Source: an uncultured Caryophanales bacterium (lineage in GTDB: Bacteria; Bacillota_I; Bacilli_A; RFN20; CAG-826). From it: 20,125 bases of DNA. The notes beneath the pieces are model-generated. The model was not told the origin of the DNA. It was given only the letters and a program-made list of their open reading frames with translations, and searched no databases. Numbering within the stretch: the first letter of the stretch is position 1; each line of letters starts with the position of its first letter. Made by a program: the position numbers and the translations under genes. The stretch lies in NCBI GenBank assembly GCA_946183335.1, contig CAMGZN010000006.1, positions 1-20,125 on the forward strand, read 5' to 3'. Shown in pieces: positions 1 through 6,368 of the stretch.

Positions 1-1
1 T

Positions 2-178
2 GTTCAGGCTTCAATTGGGGCGATTGCCCTTTCTGAAGGATTAGCGTGAGGTACACTAGTTTTAACAGCTGCAGTGGTGTCGATTTTAATAACCGCTCCA
101 TTAGGGGCTATACTTATGGACTCGTTTTATAAGAAACTACTAAATAAAAGTGATCCGATTACTGAATGCATCTCTTAA
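2..178 (+). pseudogene. 3' end of a cation:proton antiporter paralogue, with in-frame TGA
   Basis: Reading from base 2 gives the last 58 codons of a protein that aligns without gaps to the C-terminus of the intact antiporter ending at 1745. Both contain VQASIGAIALSEGL, then GTLVLTAAVVSILITAPLGA and a KKLLNK tail. Codon 16 (47-49) is TGA where the paralogue has TGC (Cys). The two copies are therefore a tandem duplication. The stop would remove about 43 residues, including the last membrane helix, so this copy is probably inactive. The 5' part lies outside the window, and whether it carries further lesions cannot be seen. A sequencing error at one base is the main alternative. The natural end after the duplication is the TAA at 176-178. 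Confidence 0.7.
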
Positions 179-280
179 ATCAAGGAAATAGCAATATTTG
201 TATCATTTGTGGTGAATACACCCCTCCTTTTTAGGGCAAAAAAGTATCACTTATGTAATCTGCTCTCAAACAAAAACAAT

Positions 281-301
281 AGACCCATTTGGGTCTTTTT
301 T
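281..301 (+). terminator. Rho-independent terminator after the antiporter fragment
   Basis: AGACCC (281-286), loop ATTT, GGGTCT (291-296), then a T run to 301. It ends transcription of the upstream antiporter copy about 100 bases after its stop. Confidence 0.85.
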
Positions 302-374
302 GTTGTTGCAGGGTGGATAACACCGACATCCAGGACATTAACTTCAAATCCTTTCCTCACAACCATTCGTTAAC
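302..374. other. Intergenic stretch with nothing recognised
   Basis: Between the terminator at 281-301 and the hairpin at 375 I see no gene, promoter or clear repeat. The gene-free gap 179-545 is otherwise accounted for by two terminators, a promoter and the riboswitch leader. Confidence 0.5.
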
Positions 375-406
375 AACAGTATTGATAGAATGTCAGTACT
401 GTTTTT
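375..406 (+). terminator. Hairpin plus T run just upstream of the riboswitch promoter
   Basis: AACAGTA (375-381) pairs with TACTGTT (397-403) over a 15-base loop, followed by T residues. It looks like a second insulating terminator. Its stem sequence (CAGTA/TACTG) is shared with the terminators at 1876 and 4431. Confidence 0.55.
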
Positions 407-415
407 ATTTATTTG

Positions 416-424
416 TGATATAAT
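416..424 (+). promoter_or_regulatory. Extended -10 promoter for the fluoride-riboswitch leader
   Basis: TGA-TATAAT (416-424) is an extended -10 element with no good -35. Transcription would start about base 431, which is the first base of the aptamer P1 stem. That agreement supports both calls. Confidence 0.7.
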
Positions 425-430
425 CACCAT

Positions 431-519
431 AGGGAATGATGTCTCCCTTCTAGAAATAGAAAACCGCAAGAATAAAGCTGATGACGTCTATGACTTTTTG
501 TCGTAGTGATCAGTTTTTT
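431..519 (+). promoter_or_regulatory. Fluoride riboswitch (crcB motif) with overlapping terminator
   Basis: Aptamer: P1 is AGGGA (431-435) with TCCCT (444-448). The P1 loop holds GATGTC (438-443), which pairs with GACGTC (483-488) as the family's long-range pseudoknot, with one G-U pair. The conserved segments AACCGC (462-467) and GCTGAT (477-482) flank a short P3 and lead straight into the pseudoknot strand, as in known crcB-motif RNAs. An extra small hairpin (TCTA-GAAA-TAGA, 449-460) sits in the linker. Expression platform: CTGAT (478-482) and CTATGAC (488-494) pair with ATCAG (509-513) and GTCGTAG (500-506), followed by T6 (514-519). The terminator and the pseudoknot compete for the same bases. 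Fluoride binding should therefore prevent termination and switch on the antiporter gene at 546. The assignment is by eye, not from a covariance model. Confidence 0.88.
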
Positions 520-545
520 AATTTCTATGGCAGATTGGAGATTAT

Positions 546-1745
546 ATGAATATATTTCTATCCTTATTTATTATCTTTGGTGGTGGCATACTCGGTGGTT
601 TTGTTTTTGAAAAAATCAAACTCCCAAAACTAGTTTGGTATATCATACTTGGAATATTAATTGGTCCGTCACTATTAAACATTGTTGATGACACATTATT
701 ATCAATATCTTCATATCTAAGACAAATTGCTTTAGTAATTATTCTTACGAGATCTGGTTTGTCTTTAGATATTAACAATCTCAAGAAGATTGGCAGACCC
801 GCTATTTTAATGTGCTTTGTGCCTGCTTGTTTTGAGATTATTGGCATTACTATATTTGCCCCTTTATTCCTAGGAATATCCTATTTAGAAGCTTTACTTC
901 TTGGTTCTGTTCTTGCCGCGGTTTCTCCGGCAGTAGTTGTTCCAAGAATGATTAAACTTATGGAAGAAGGATATGGCAAAGAACACAGCGTTCCTGAACT
1001 AGTTATGGCGGGAGCATCTTGTGACGATATCTTTGTTATTGTTCTTTTCTATTCATTCAAGAATCTAGTAGTTACCTCAACATTTGATGCTTGGGGCATA
1101 TCACAAATTCCAATATCAATAATAACCGGCATTGCATTAGGCATTGGTGTTGGATTCTTAATGGTTTTAATCATTCGCTATCTAAAACTAAATAAAATTA
1201 TCAATGTTGTTCTCATGCTTGGTTTATCGTTTGGCATGTTGGCATTAGAAAGCGTCTTAAAACCATATTTTAGTGTTTCTTCTTTATTAGCGATTATTGT
1301 CATGGCTTTAGTGGTCAATATCTTTAAGAAAGAAGAAGCCAAGGACATCCAAAAATCATATAACGGATTATGGCAAGGATTTGAAATATTACTTTTTGCA
1401 TTAGTGGGGATTGCTACTGATGTACATTATGCCTTCTCTAAAGAAGGGGCAATCATTGTCGGATTAATCGTTATCGCACTAATATTCAGAAGTGTAGGTG
1501 TGATATGTTGCGTGATAGCCACGAAGTTTACCTGGAAAGAAAAGATATTTATTATCATTTCATATTTGCCCAAGGCAACAGTGCAAGCTTCAATTGGCGC
1601 GATTGCATTGAGTGAAGGCTTAAGTTGCGGAACACTAGTTCTCACTGCCGCGGTGGTGTCAATATTAATTACCGCTCCACTTGGGGCTATATTGATGGAT
1701 TCACTTTATAAGAAATTATTAAATAAAAATGAGCCAATCATCTGA
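546..1745 (+). CDS. Cation:proton antiporter (CPA superfamily), fluoride-riboswitch controlled
   Basis: This 399-residue protein is almost entirely hydrophobic, with about 11-13 membrane helices and very short termini, typical of CPA-type Na+/H+ exchangers without a cytoplasmic domain. It has the CPA-like segments SVLAAVSPAVVVPR and, near residue 160, ASCDDIFVIVLF. The latter carries the adjacent acidic pair expected at the ion-binding site. The start is supported by GGAG at 537-540. It ends in TGA. It is expressed from its own promoter through the fluoride riboswitch leader, so it probably helps cells survive fluoride, by exporting it or by restoring pH or Na+ balance when HF enters. Antiporter genes are known members of the crcB-motif regulon in other bacteria, but the transported ion cannot be read from the sequence. 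A degenerate paralogue lies just upstream. Confidence 0.85.
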   Translation: MNIFLSLFIIFGGGILGGFVFEKIKLPKLVWYIILGILIGPSLLNIVDDTLLSISSYLRQIALVIILTRSGLSLDINNLKKIGRPAILMCFVPACFEIIGITIFAPLFLGISYLEALLLGSVLAAVSPAVVVPRMIKLMEEGYGKEHSVPELVMAGASCDDIFVIVLFYSFKNLVVTSTFDAWGISQIPISIITGIALGIGVGFLMVLIIRYLKLNKIINVVLMLGLSFGMLALESVLKPYFSVSSLLAIIVMALVVNIFKKEEAKDIQKSYNGLWQGFEILLFALVGIATDVHYAFSKEGAIIVGLIVIALIFRSVGVICCVIATKFTWKEKIFIIISYLPKATVQASIGAIALSEGLSCGTLVLTAAVVSILITAPLGAILMDSLYKKLLNKNEPII

Positions 1746-1812
1746 CGGGTTTATTTCGCTTTTATGGTATAAAAGTTTTCAATAAATAGTTAACTTATTG
1801 ACTATTAAAGGC

Positions 1813-1841
1813 TGTCCGGATTTTCATAAAAGTGTCCGGAT
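1813..1841. repeat. Direct repeat TGTCCGGAT x2, 20-base period
   Basis: TGTCCGGAT occurs at 1813-1821 and 1833-1841. The two copies start 20 bases apart, about two helical turns, between the antiporter gene and the DUF1538 operon. GC-rich words are unusual in this AT-rich gap. It may be a regulator site; no function can be assigned. Confidence 0.5.
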
Positions 1842-1875
1842 GTATCAAAATAGTCTATAAAGACCAAAGCGTATT

Positions 1876-1905
1876 ACAGTATCGAGAAATCGGTACTGTT
1901 TTTTT
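1876..1905 (+). terminator. Rho-independent terminator with GAAA tetraloop
   Basis: ACAGTATCGA (1876-1885), loop GAAA, TCGGTACTGT (1890-1899), with T residues through 1905. The 10-bp stem has one T-G wobble. It separates the antiporter unit from the DUF1538 operon. The same core recurs at 4431. Confidence 0.85.
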
Positions 1906-1966
1906 GTTTTTTATGTTACACATATATTTTTAAGATTGTAGAATATAAATGTTAGTGGCAGTTTAA

Positions 1967-3556
1967 ATGAAAAATAGATACCTACAAGCATTCATTAGCG
2001 CCTCATTAAGTATCATCCCAATGATATTTATTATTTTAATTTTGTCTTGGACAAATGTAGCACCTTTAAATTTTGCTAGAGGAGATTATTGGTTGCTTCT
2101 TATAGGAATGTTTGTTCTGATCATTGGATTAGGAACATTTTCTATTGGAGCCTCATCTTCTTTAACAAAGGTTGGTGAATATATGGGTTCTTCACTTTCT
2201 AAGCAGAAGAACTTATTTATTGTTATTGCATTTTCATTTGCATTAGGAGCTTTAATTACTGTTGCCGAACCAAGCATCATGATTGTCACTAAACAAGTAA
2301 CAGATTCAACGGTTTTTGCATACATATTAACTATTGGTATTGCAGTTGGGGTTGGCTTATTTGTTGTCATTGGCGTATTGAGAATTATTTTTCAAAAATC
2401 TTTAAAACTTTGGTATTTATTTTTCTACGCCTTAACCTTTATGATTCTTATTTTTGTTGTTTTAACTGTTAGAGATAAGAATGATAAAAGTGTCTTTTTG
2501 CCATTTATTTTTGATTCTGGCGGTGTGACGACTGGATCTGCCACTGTTCCATTTATTTTGGCCTTAGGCACTGGTGTGGCAACAGTTAGAGGTGGAAAAA
2601 ACGCTAAAAACGATAGTTTTGGTCTTGTTGGAATGGCTTCAATTGGCCCAATCATTAGTGTCACTTTATTAATTATATTTTCATCGACGCTTTCCCCTAA
2701 CTTTGTTCCTTCTTATGCTGAATTAGGCAATGAAAACATTTTTAAAATGTTTATTGATACATTATTCCCACATAAAACGAGTGATAGCTTTTCTTTAGGA
2801 ACATCTATTGAAGTTCTTATTGCTATGGCTCCAACACTGATTATTTTCTTAATTTATAATGCGATTTTTATCAAACTGCCAAAACATAAGATTTTCAAAT
2901 TATTGATCGGCTTCTTATTTGCCTATATTGGCTTAAGCATCTTCCTATGTGGAACTGGCGCTGCCATGACACCAATTGGTTATTACGTTGGCACAATGCT
3001 AGGATTAAAATCTAAGGCTTTAATTATTATTATCGCTTTATTAATCGGTTTAGTAACGATTGTTTGTGAACCAGCTGTCCATGTTTTAACGATTCAGATT
3101 GAAGAAGTCTCCGATGGTAGAGTACGTCGATTAACAGTTTTACTTACTTTATCAATTGGTGTAGGGCTAGCTATTGCACTAGCGGTTATTAGAACAATAT
3201 TTAATTTCTCAATCCTTTACTATATGGTCCCTGGATACATCATTTCTTTAACATTAATGTTTTTGTGTCCGGATATTTTTACCGCTATGGCGTTTGACTC
3301 TGGCGGAACCGCTAGCGGACCAATGGCATCATCTTTTGTCTTGCCGATGATTGTTGGATTAACAACGGCTATTTATGCAGAAAATGCTAATTATTTTGAA
3401 CAATCTTTTGGTGTAATCGCTTTAATTGCTTTGACTCCAATCATTGCCATTCAAGTCTTGGGTGTTAGCGAAAAAATCAAAGATATTAAAGCAAAATACT
3501 CTATGCGAAAACACGTTTACAATGCAGAAGATGCGCAAATTATCCATTTTAATTAG
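1967..3556 (+). CDS. Double DUF1538 membrane transporter (UmpA-UmpB-like fusion)
   Basis: This 529-residue membrane protein is built from two similar halves. Each half has an acidic-Pro motif (TVAEPSIMIVTKQV in the first, VCEPAVHVLTIQI in the second). Each also has a Gly-rich FDSGG motif (FDSGGVTTGSATVPFILALG and FDSGGTASGPMASSFVLPM) followed by a conserved SFGxxxxxxxxPI segment. This internal duplication with EPS and FDSGG motifs is the DUF1538 family. From memory, a two-subunit DUF1538 pair (UmpA/UmpB) from Halomonas was reported as a Na+(Li+,K+)/H+ antiporter; here both units are one chain. It starts the operon with two PII-like genes (8- and 12-base gaps). A weak -10 (TATAAA, 1944-1949) and no clear Shine-Dalgarno precede the ATG. 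Confidence 0.85.
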   Translation: MKNRYLQAFISASLSIIPMIFIILILSWTNVAPLNFARGDYWLLLIGMFVLIIGLGTFSIGASSSLTKVGEYMGSSLSKQKNLFIVIAFSFALGALITVAEPSIMIVTKQVTDSTVFAYILTIGIAVGVGLFVVIGVLRIIFQKSLKLWYLFFYALTFMILIFVVLTVRDKNDKSVFLPFIFDSGGVTTGSATVPFILALGTGVATVRGGKNAKNDSFGLVGMASIGPIISVTLLIIFSSTLSPNFVPSYAELGNENIFKMFIDTLFPHKTSDSFSLGTSIEVLIAMAPTLIIFLIYNAIFIKLPKHKIFKLLIGFLFAYIGLSIFLCGTGAAMTPIGYYVGTMLGLKSKALIIIIALLIGLVTIVCEPAVHVLTIQIEEVSDGRVRRLTVLLTLSIGVGLAIALAVIRTIFNFSILYYMVPGYIISLTLMFLCPDIFTAMAFDSGGTASGPMASSFVLPMIVGLTTAIYAENANYFEQSFGVIALIALTPIIAIQVLGVSEKIKDIKAKYSMRKHVYNAEDAQIIHFN

Positions 3557-3564
3557 GAGTTAGT

Positions 3565-3960
3565 ATGGGTCCATTTAAAAAAGCAAAAAAAGAGAATACA
3601 GAATTTCAAAACAATGTTAGTAAAACTGACATTAAAAAACTTTCTATGTTCATTACCATTGTTAATAGAGGACAAGGCAATTTTGTTTTAAAACTTTTTG
3701 AAAGTGAAGGAGCAAATGCCCAATTTGTTCAATATGGTGAAGGAACAGCGCAAAAAGAAATTAGAGATATCTTAGGTATTGAAGACAACTCTAAGGAAAT
3801 TATTATTTCGCTCATTAGCCAAGATAAAATCGATAGCGCTAAAAGAGAGCTCGAAGCATTTTTTAAAGTTAGCAAAAGAAATCGTGGTATTGGTTTTTCT
3901 ATCCCAATGACTAGTTTAATTGGAATGAAATTCTATCAATTCCTTGTTGATACATTATAG
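3565..3960 (+). CDS. PII-like signal protein (first of pair)
   Basis: This soluble 131-residue protein has a charged N-terminal tail of about 30 residues, then a ferredoxin-like PII fold (LSMFITIVNRGQGNFVLKLF, then EIIISLISQDKIDSAKRELE). The region equivalent to the T-loop (QYGEGTAQKEIRDILGI) and the C-terminal B-loop (NRGIGFSIPMTSLIG) are divergent. Ligand binding may therefore differ from classical GlnB/GlnK. The start has AGGAG at 3555-3559, overlapping the stop of the transporter gene. By analogy with GlnK-AmtB, PII proteins coded beside a transporter usually gate it, so this one probably senses a nucleotide or ion and binds the DUF1538 protein. The partner is inferred from position only. 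Confidence 0.75.
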   Translation: MGPFKKAKKENTEFQNNVSKTDIKKLSMFITIVNRGQGNFVLKLFESEGANAQFVQYGEGTAQKEIRDILGIEDNSKEIIISLISQDKIDSAKRELEAFFKVSKRNRGIGFSIPMTSLIGMKFYQFLVDTL

Positions 3961-3972
3961 GAGGCACAAACA

Positions 3973-4287
3973 ATGGATGAAGTTAAATTTGAATTAATTG
4001 TCGTATTAGTTAATACTGGTTTTTCTGATGCAGTCATGGATGCTGCAAGAGAAACAGGTGCTAGAGGCGGAACAATCATTCGTGCTAGAGGAACTGGAAC
4101 AAAAGACATGGAAAAACGATATAACATTATTATCACACCTGATAAAGAAATGATTTTGATTCTAGTAAAAGAAAGTATCAGAGACCAAATGCTTTCGGCA
4201 ATTTATAAAGCTGCCGGTTTAGGGACAGATGGACAAGGCATTGCTTTTGCCCTTCCTGTTAACGACGTTGTTGGAATTAAAATTTAA
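3973..4287 (+). CDS. PII-like (GlnB-family) signal protein (second of pair)
   Basis: At 104 residues this is closer to a standard PII protein than its neighbour. FELIVVLVNTGFSDAVMDAA is the first beta-alpha unit. GARGGTIIRARGTG leads into a short T-loop (TKDMEKRYN), and IITPDKEMILILV is the second beta strand. GLGTDGQGIAFALPVNDVVG is the B-loop region with the Gly pattern used for ATP/ADP. The canonical T-loop Tyr and the GlnK context are absent. AGGAGG at 3959-3964 overlaps the stop of the preceding gene, so the genes are co-translated. Two different PII-like proteins in one operon could form mixed trimers. The operon ends in the terminator at 4306. Confidence 0.85.
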   Translation: MDEVKFELIVVLVNTGFSDAVMDAARETGARGGTIIRARGTGTKDMEKRYNIIITPDKEMILILVKESIRDQMLSAIYKAAGLGTDGQGIAFALPVNDVVGIKI

Positions 4288-4305
4288 AGAATTAACTAAA
4301 AATAG

Positions 4306-4331
4306 AGGCTGCTTTAAATGGCAGCCTTTTT
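4306..4331 (+). terminator. Terminator of the DUF1538-PII operon
   Basis: AGGCTGC (4306-4312), 8-base loop, GCAGCCT (4321-4327), T run to 4331. Confidence 0.9.
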
Positions 4332-4430
4332 CATTAAGATTTTTCTTGTACAGCTATTTGGGATTTTGTCCTGGTGTTTCTAAAAGCATCTGTTGTATCA
4401 TTTCTAAACGCTTCAACCAAATCTTATTAC

Positions 4431-4454
4431 AGTATCGAAATCGGTACTTTTTTT
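4431..4454 (+). terminator. Second copy of the AGTATCG...CGGTACT terminator
   Basis: AGTATCG (4431-4437), loop AAAT, CGGTACT (4442-4448), T run to 4454. It is nearly identical to the hairpin at 1876 (shared flank TATTACAGTATCGA). The next gene's -10 box (TATACT, 4456-4461) begins two bases after the T run. Confidence 0.75.
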
Positions 4455-4467
4455 GTATACTAAAAAT

Positions 4468-4809
4468 ATGAAAACCGATATGGAAATCCACTCTTTTAAA
4501 AACTTTGATGAGTTTTACGCATATTTAAAGGAAAACTCAACGAAAGAAAATGAGGTTTTTGTCGAGGTTTCTAGAAAAAGAACCGAGAATTGCGGTGATA
4601 TTTTAAGTTATTATGATGCTGTAAAAGTGGCTCTATGTTTCGGTTGGATTGACTCTACTTTACGAAATATTGATGGAAAACTCGTTCAACGTTTCTCTCC
4701 TAGAAGGAAGAACTCGCATTGGACGAAAACGAACATTGAACGATGTAAAGAACTCGATAAACTTGGCTTATTAACTAGCGAAGGTAAGAAAGCTTGTCCG
4801 AAGTTTTAA
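4468..4809 (+). CDS. Short YdeI/OmdA-like protein (C-terminally truncated family member)
   Basis: The 113 residues match the N-terminal half of the YdeI/OmpD-associated family. There is a WLK-like start (FDEFYAYLKENSTKENEVFVE), then YYDAVKVALCFGWIDSTLR, FSPRRKNSHWTKTN and ERCKELDKLGLLTSEGKKA. Full members are about 190 residues and continue with a helical C-terminal part; here TAA follows directly and a terminator starts 12 bases later. The biochemical role of the family is unclear. The ATG at 4468 is preferred to the TTG at 4453, because a -10 box TATACT (4456-4461) ends seven bases before it and no Shine-Dalgarno is present, suggesting a leaderless mRNA. ATG 4480 is another option. Confidence 0.7.
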   Translation: MKTDMEIHSFKNFDEFYAYLKENSTKENEVFVEVSRKRTENCGDILSYYDAVKVALCFGWIDSTLRNIDGKLVQRFSPRRKNSHWTKTNIERCKELDKLGLLTSEGKKACPKF

Positions 4810-4820
4810 AAAAGTAAATG

Positions 4821-4845
4821 AAGGGATCAATTGGATCCTTTTTTA
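4821..4845 (+). terminator. Terminator after the YdeI-like gene
   Basis: AAGGGATC (4821-4828), loop AATTG, GATCCTTT (4834-4841), with the T run continuing to 4844. It has one G-T wobble. Confidence 0.75.
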
Positions 4846-4873
4846 TTTACATCTATAAAACAGAGATTATAAT
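4846..4873 (+). promoter_or_regulatory. Promoter of the HMA-ZIP operon
   Basis: TTTACA (4846-4851), 16-base spacer, TATAAT (4868-4873). The predicted start near 4880 is the first base of the GTTAGG-N4-CCTAAC operator. The feo operon promoter has the same boxes and spacing. Confidence 0.8.
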
Positions 4874-4879
4874 TATGTG

Positions 4880-4895
4880 GTTAGGTTATCCTAAC
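4880..4895. promoter_or_regulatory. DtxR-type metal operator, HMA-ZIP operon
   Basis: GTTAGG-TTAT-CCTAAC is a perfect 6-4-6 inverted repeat. With its flank, TTAGGTTATCCTAACTAAA matches 16 of 19 positions of the corynebacterial DtxR consensus as I remember it. It covers the predicted transcription start. A metal-loaded repressor here would block initiation when metal is plentiful. Confidence 0.85.
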
Positions 4896-4911
4896 TAAAG
4901 AGGAAATTAAT

Positions 4912-5160
4912 ATGTATAAATATACTTTAGGAATTGATGGAATGGCCTGTGGTGCATGTGAAGCCCACGTCAAAAATAAACTCATCCGTCGTTTAAACTG
5001 TAAAAAAGTCAAAGCAAGTCACATCAAAAATAATGTGGTGATCTTCTCTGAAGAAGACTACAAAGAAGATGATTTTAAGAAGATCCTTGACCCAACTGGT
5101 TATATCGTTACATCTTATCAATGTGATTTAGCTACAAAGAAACTCTTCGGCTGGAGGTAA
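4912..5160 (+). CDS. Small heavy-metal-associated (HMA) domain protein
   Basis: The 82-residue protein starts with the HMA pattern LGIDGMACGACEAHVKNKL. C13 and C16 form the GMxCxxC metal-binding loop of CopZ-like chaperones and P-type ATPase N-termini. The second half (NNVVIFSEEDYKEDDFKKIL) fits the later beta-alpha-beta of the ferredoxin-like fold, and a third Cys occurs at YQCDLATKK. The start has AGAGGAAA before ATG 4912. It is the first gene of a two-gene operon under a DtxR-type box, so it probably hands on or buffers a transition metal brought in by the ZIP protein. Whether the metal is Cu+, Zn2+ or Fe2+ cannot be told from the sequence. Confidence 0.85.
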   Translation: MYKYTLGIDGMACGACEAHVKNKLIRRLNCKKVKASHIKNNVVIFSEEDYKEDDFKKILDPTGYIVTSYQCDLATKKLFGWR

Positions 5161-5166
5161 TTAGTA

Positions 5167-5961
5167 GTGGAAGATTATGCTTACCCTTTAATTGGTATCC
5201 CTCTAATCTTTTTATGTACCACTCTAGGAGCACTCTTTGTTTTCTTTATTAGAAAAAAAGAAATCTCTCCAAGATTAAATAAAATCTTTACTTGTTTTGC
5301 TGCTGGAGTGATGTTTTCCGCCTCTTTCTTCTCGCTTATTAAACCAGCGATTGAAAGTGACGTAAGTTACATGCCAACCTGGGTCATTGCGGTGATCTCC
5401 ATTGTTTTGGGTGCCCTCTTTCTTTGGGGCATTGATAAACTTGTTCCTCACTTCCATAGTGCCGAACAACAAGATGAAGGTTTACCTTCAAGAAAACTAA
5501 GCAAAACATCAAAGATGTTCCTGGCGGTCACTATCCACAATGTTCCAGAAGGCTTATCCGTTGGTATTGCCTTCGGTGTCGCTCTTGCTAACCCAGGAAA
5601 TCAAGCCTTACTTATTGGAGCTTTACTTCTTTCCATTGGTATTGGCATTCAAAATATTCCAGAAGGTGCAGTGGTCTCTCTTCCTTTAAAAGCGGAAACT
5701 GGATCAAGTAAAAAAGCCTTCTTATTTGGCATGCTTAGTGGTGCTGTTGAGCCAGTTGCCGCTCTCATCGGCTTATTCCTTGATATGCAAATCCAAGGAA
5801 TTATGCCTTGGGCACTTGCTTTTGCAGCTGGTTGCATGATCTATGTTGTTGCTGAAGAAATGATTCCAGAAATGACAAGCGAAGGTCATGACCATTATGG
5901 AGTTTGGTCATTCATCGTTGGTTTTGTAATTATGCTCGCATTGGACTGCATTCAGTTCTAA
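5167..5961 (+). CDS. ZIP family divalent metal transporter
   Basis: This 264-residue membrane protein with about eight helices belongs to the ZIP (GufA/ZupT-like) family. The two diagnostic helices are VTIHNVPEGLSVGIAFGVAL (H, N, E ligands of TM4) and IGIQNIPEGAVVSLPL (TM5, with Q-N replacing the usual H). A later GAVEPVAALIG segment is also typical. The loop between TM3 and TM4 has the His-containing VPHFHSAEQQDE. It should import Zn2+, Fe2+ or Mn2+. The GTG start is placed by GGAGG at 5153-5157, which overlaps the end of the HMA gene. The upstream DtxR-type box and the adjacent DtxR-family repressor favour iron or manganese as substrate. Confidence 0.88.
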   Translation: MEDYAYPLIGIPLIFLCTTLGALFVFFIRKKEISPRLNKIFTCFAAGVMFSASFFSLIKPAIESDVSYMPTWVIAVISIVLGALFLWGIDKLVPHFHSAEQQDEGLPSRKLSKTSKMFLAVTIHNVPEGLSVGIAFGVALANPGNQALLIGALLLSIGIGIQNIPEGAVVSLPLKAETGSSKKAFLFGMLSGAVEPVAALIGLFLDMQIQGIMPWALAFAAGCMIYVVAEEMIPEMTSEGHDHYGVWSFIVGFVIMLALDCIQF

Positions 5962-5964
5962 TCT

Positions 5965-5992
5965 TTGATATTTAATAAATATTCTTTATACT
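5965..5992 (+). promoter_or_regulatory. Promoter of the DtxR-family gene
   Basis: TTGATA (5965-5970), 16-base spacer, TATACT (5987-5992). The expected start point falls at or next to ATG 6000, with no room for a Shine-Dalgarno site. Confidence 0.7.
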
Positions 5993-5999
5993 AATGTAT

Positions 6000-6368
6000 A
6001 TGAAACGTTTCGAATCCACAGAAGACTATTTAGAAAAGATTCTTCAGATTTCTGAAGTCAAAGAAGTTCACGCGGTTGATATAGCGCGTGAAATGTCTTT
6101 TGCGAAGGCTTCTGTCTCCGAAGCAATGAACAAACTTCGTGAACAAGGTTACATCGAAGTTGGTCCAAAAGGTGCGATTACGTTAACACCAAGTGGGCTC
6201 GAAATTGCTGAGAAAACATTAGAAAAACACGTCATCCTCACAAAGATGCTTATGGCTCTTGGTGTTGACGAAAAAACCGCCATGGAAGATGCCTGTCGTA
6301 TGGAACATGACATCTCCGATAAGACCTGGGCGTTAATTAAAAAACACGCAGACGAAATGTCAAAATAA
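6000..6368 (+). CDS. DtxR/MntR-family metal-dependent repressor
   Basis: This 122-residue protein has an N-terminal winged helix (STEDYLEKILQI, then VHAVDIAREMSFAKASVSEAMNKLREQGYIE) and the metal-binding dimer domain. It lacks the SH3-like third domain, as MntR does. The helix-1 EDYLE matches the D8 and E11 positions of Bacillus MntR, while ACRMEH has the Cys-x-x-Glu-His ligand set of DtxR/IdeR. His of EKHVIL is kept, but DtxR H98 is replaced by Met and E83 by Thr. The preferred start is ATG 6000 over ATG 5994, because the -10 box ends at 5992. It lies between two operons carrying matching operators and is probably their repressor, using Fe2+ or Mn2+ as corepressor. I therefore leave the symbol blank. 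Confidence 0.87.
   Translation: MKRFESTEDYLEKILQISEVKEVHAVDIAREMSFAKASVSEAMNKLREQGYIEVGPKGAITLTPSGLEIAEKTLEKHVILTKMLMALGVDEKTAMEDACRMEHDISDKTWALIKKHADEMSK

Noticed and set aside
47..49. TGA read as selenocysteine in the upstream antiporter copy
   Set aside because: It sits at a Cys codon of the paralogue, which is suggestive. However, the following bases form only a 4-bp stem (CACT/AGTG), nearly the same bases follow the TGC in the intact copy, and antiporters are not known selenoproteins.
4229..4471. 80-residue plus-strand frame
   Set aside because: It overlaps the end of the PII gene, then runs through two terminators, and has no ribosome binding site or recognisable content.
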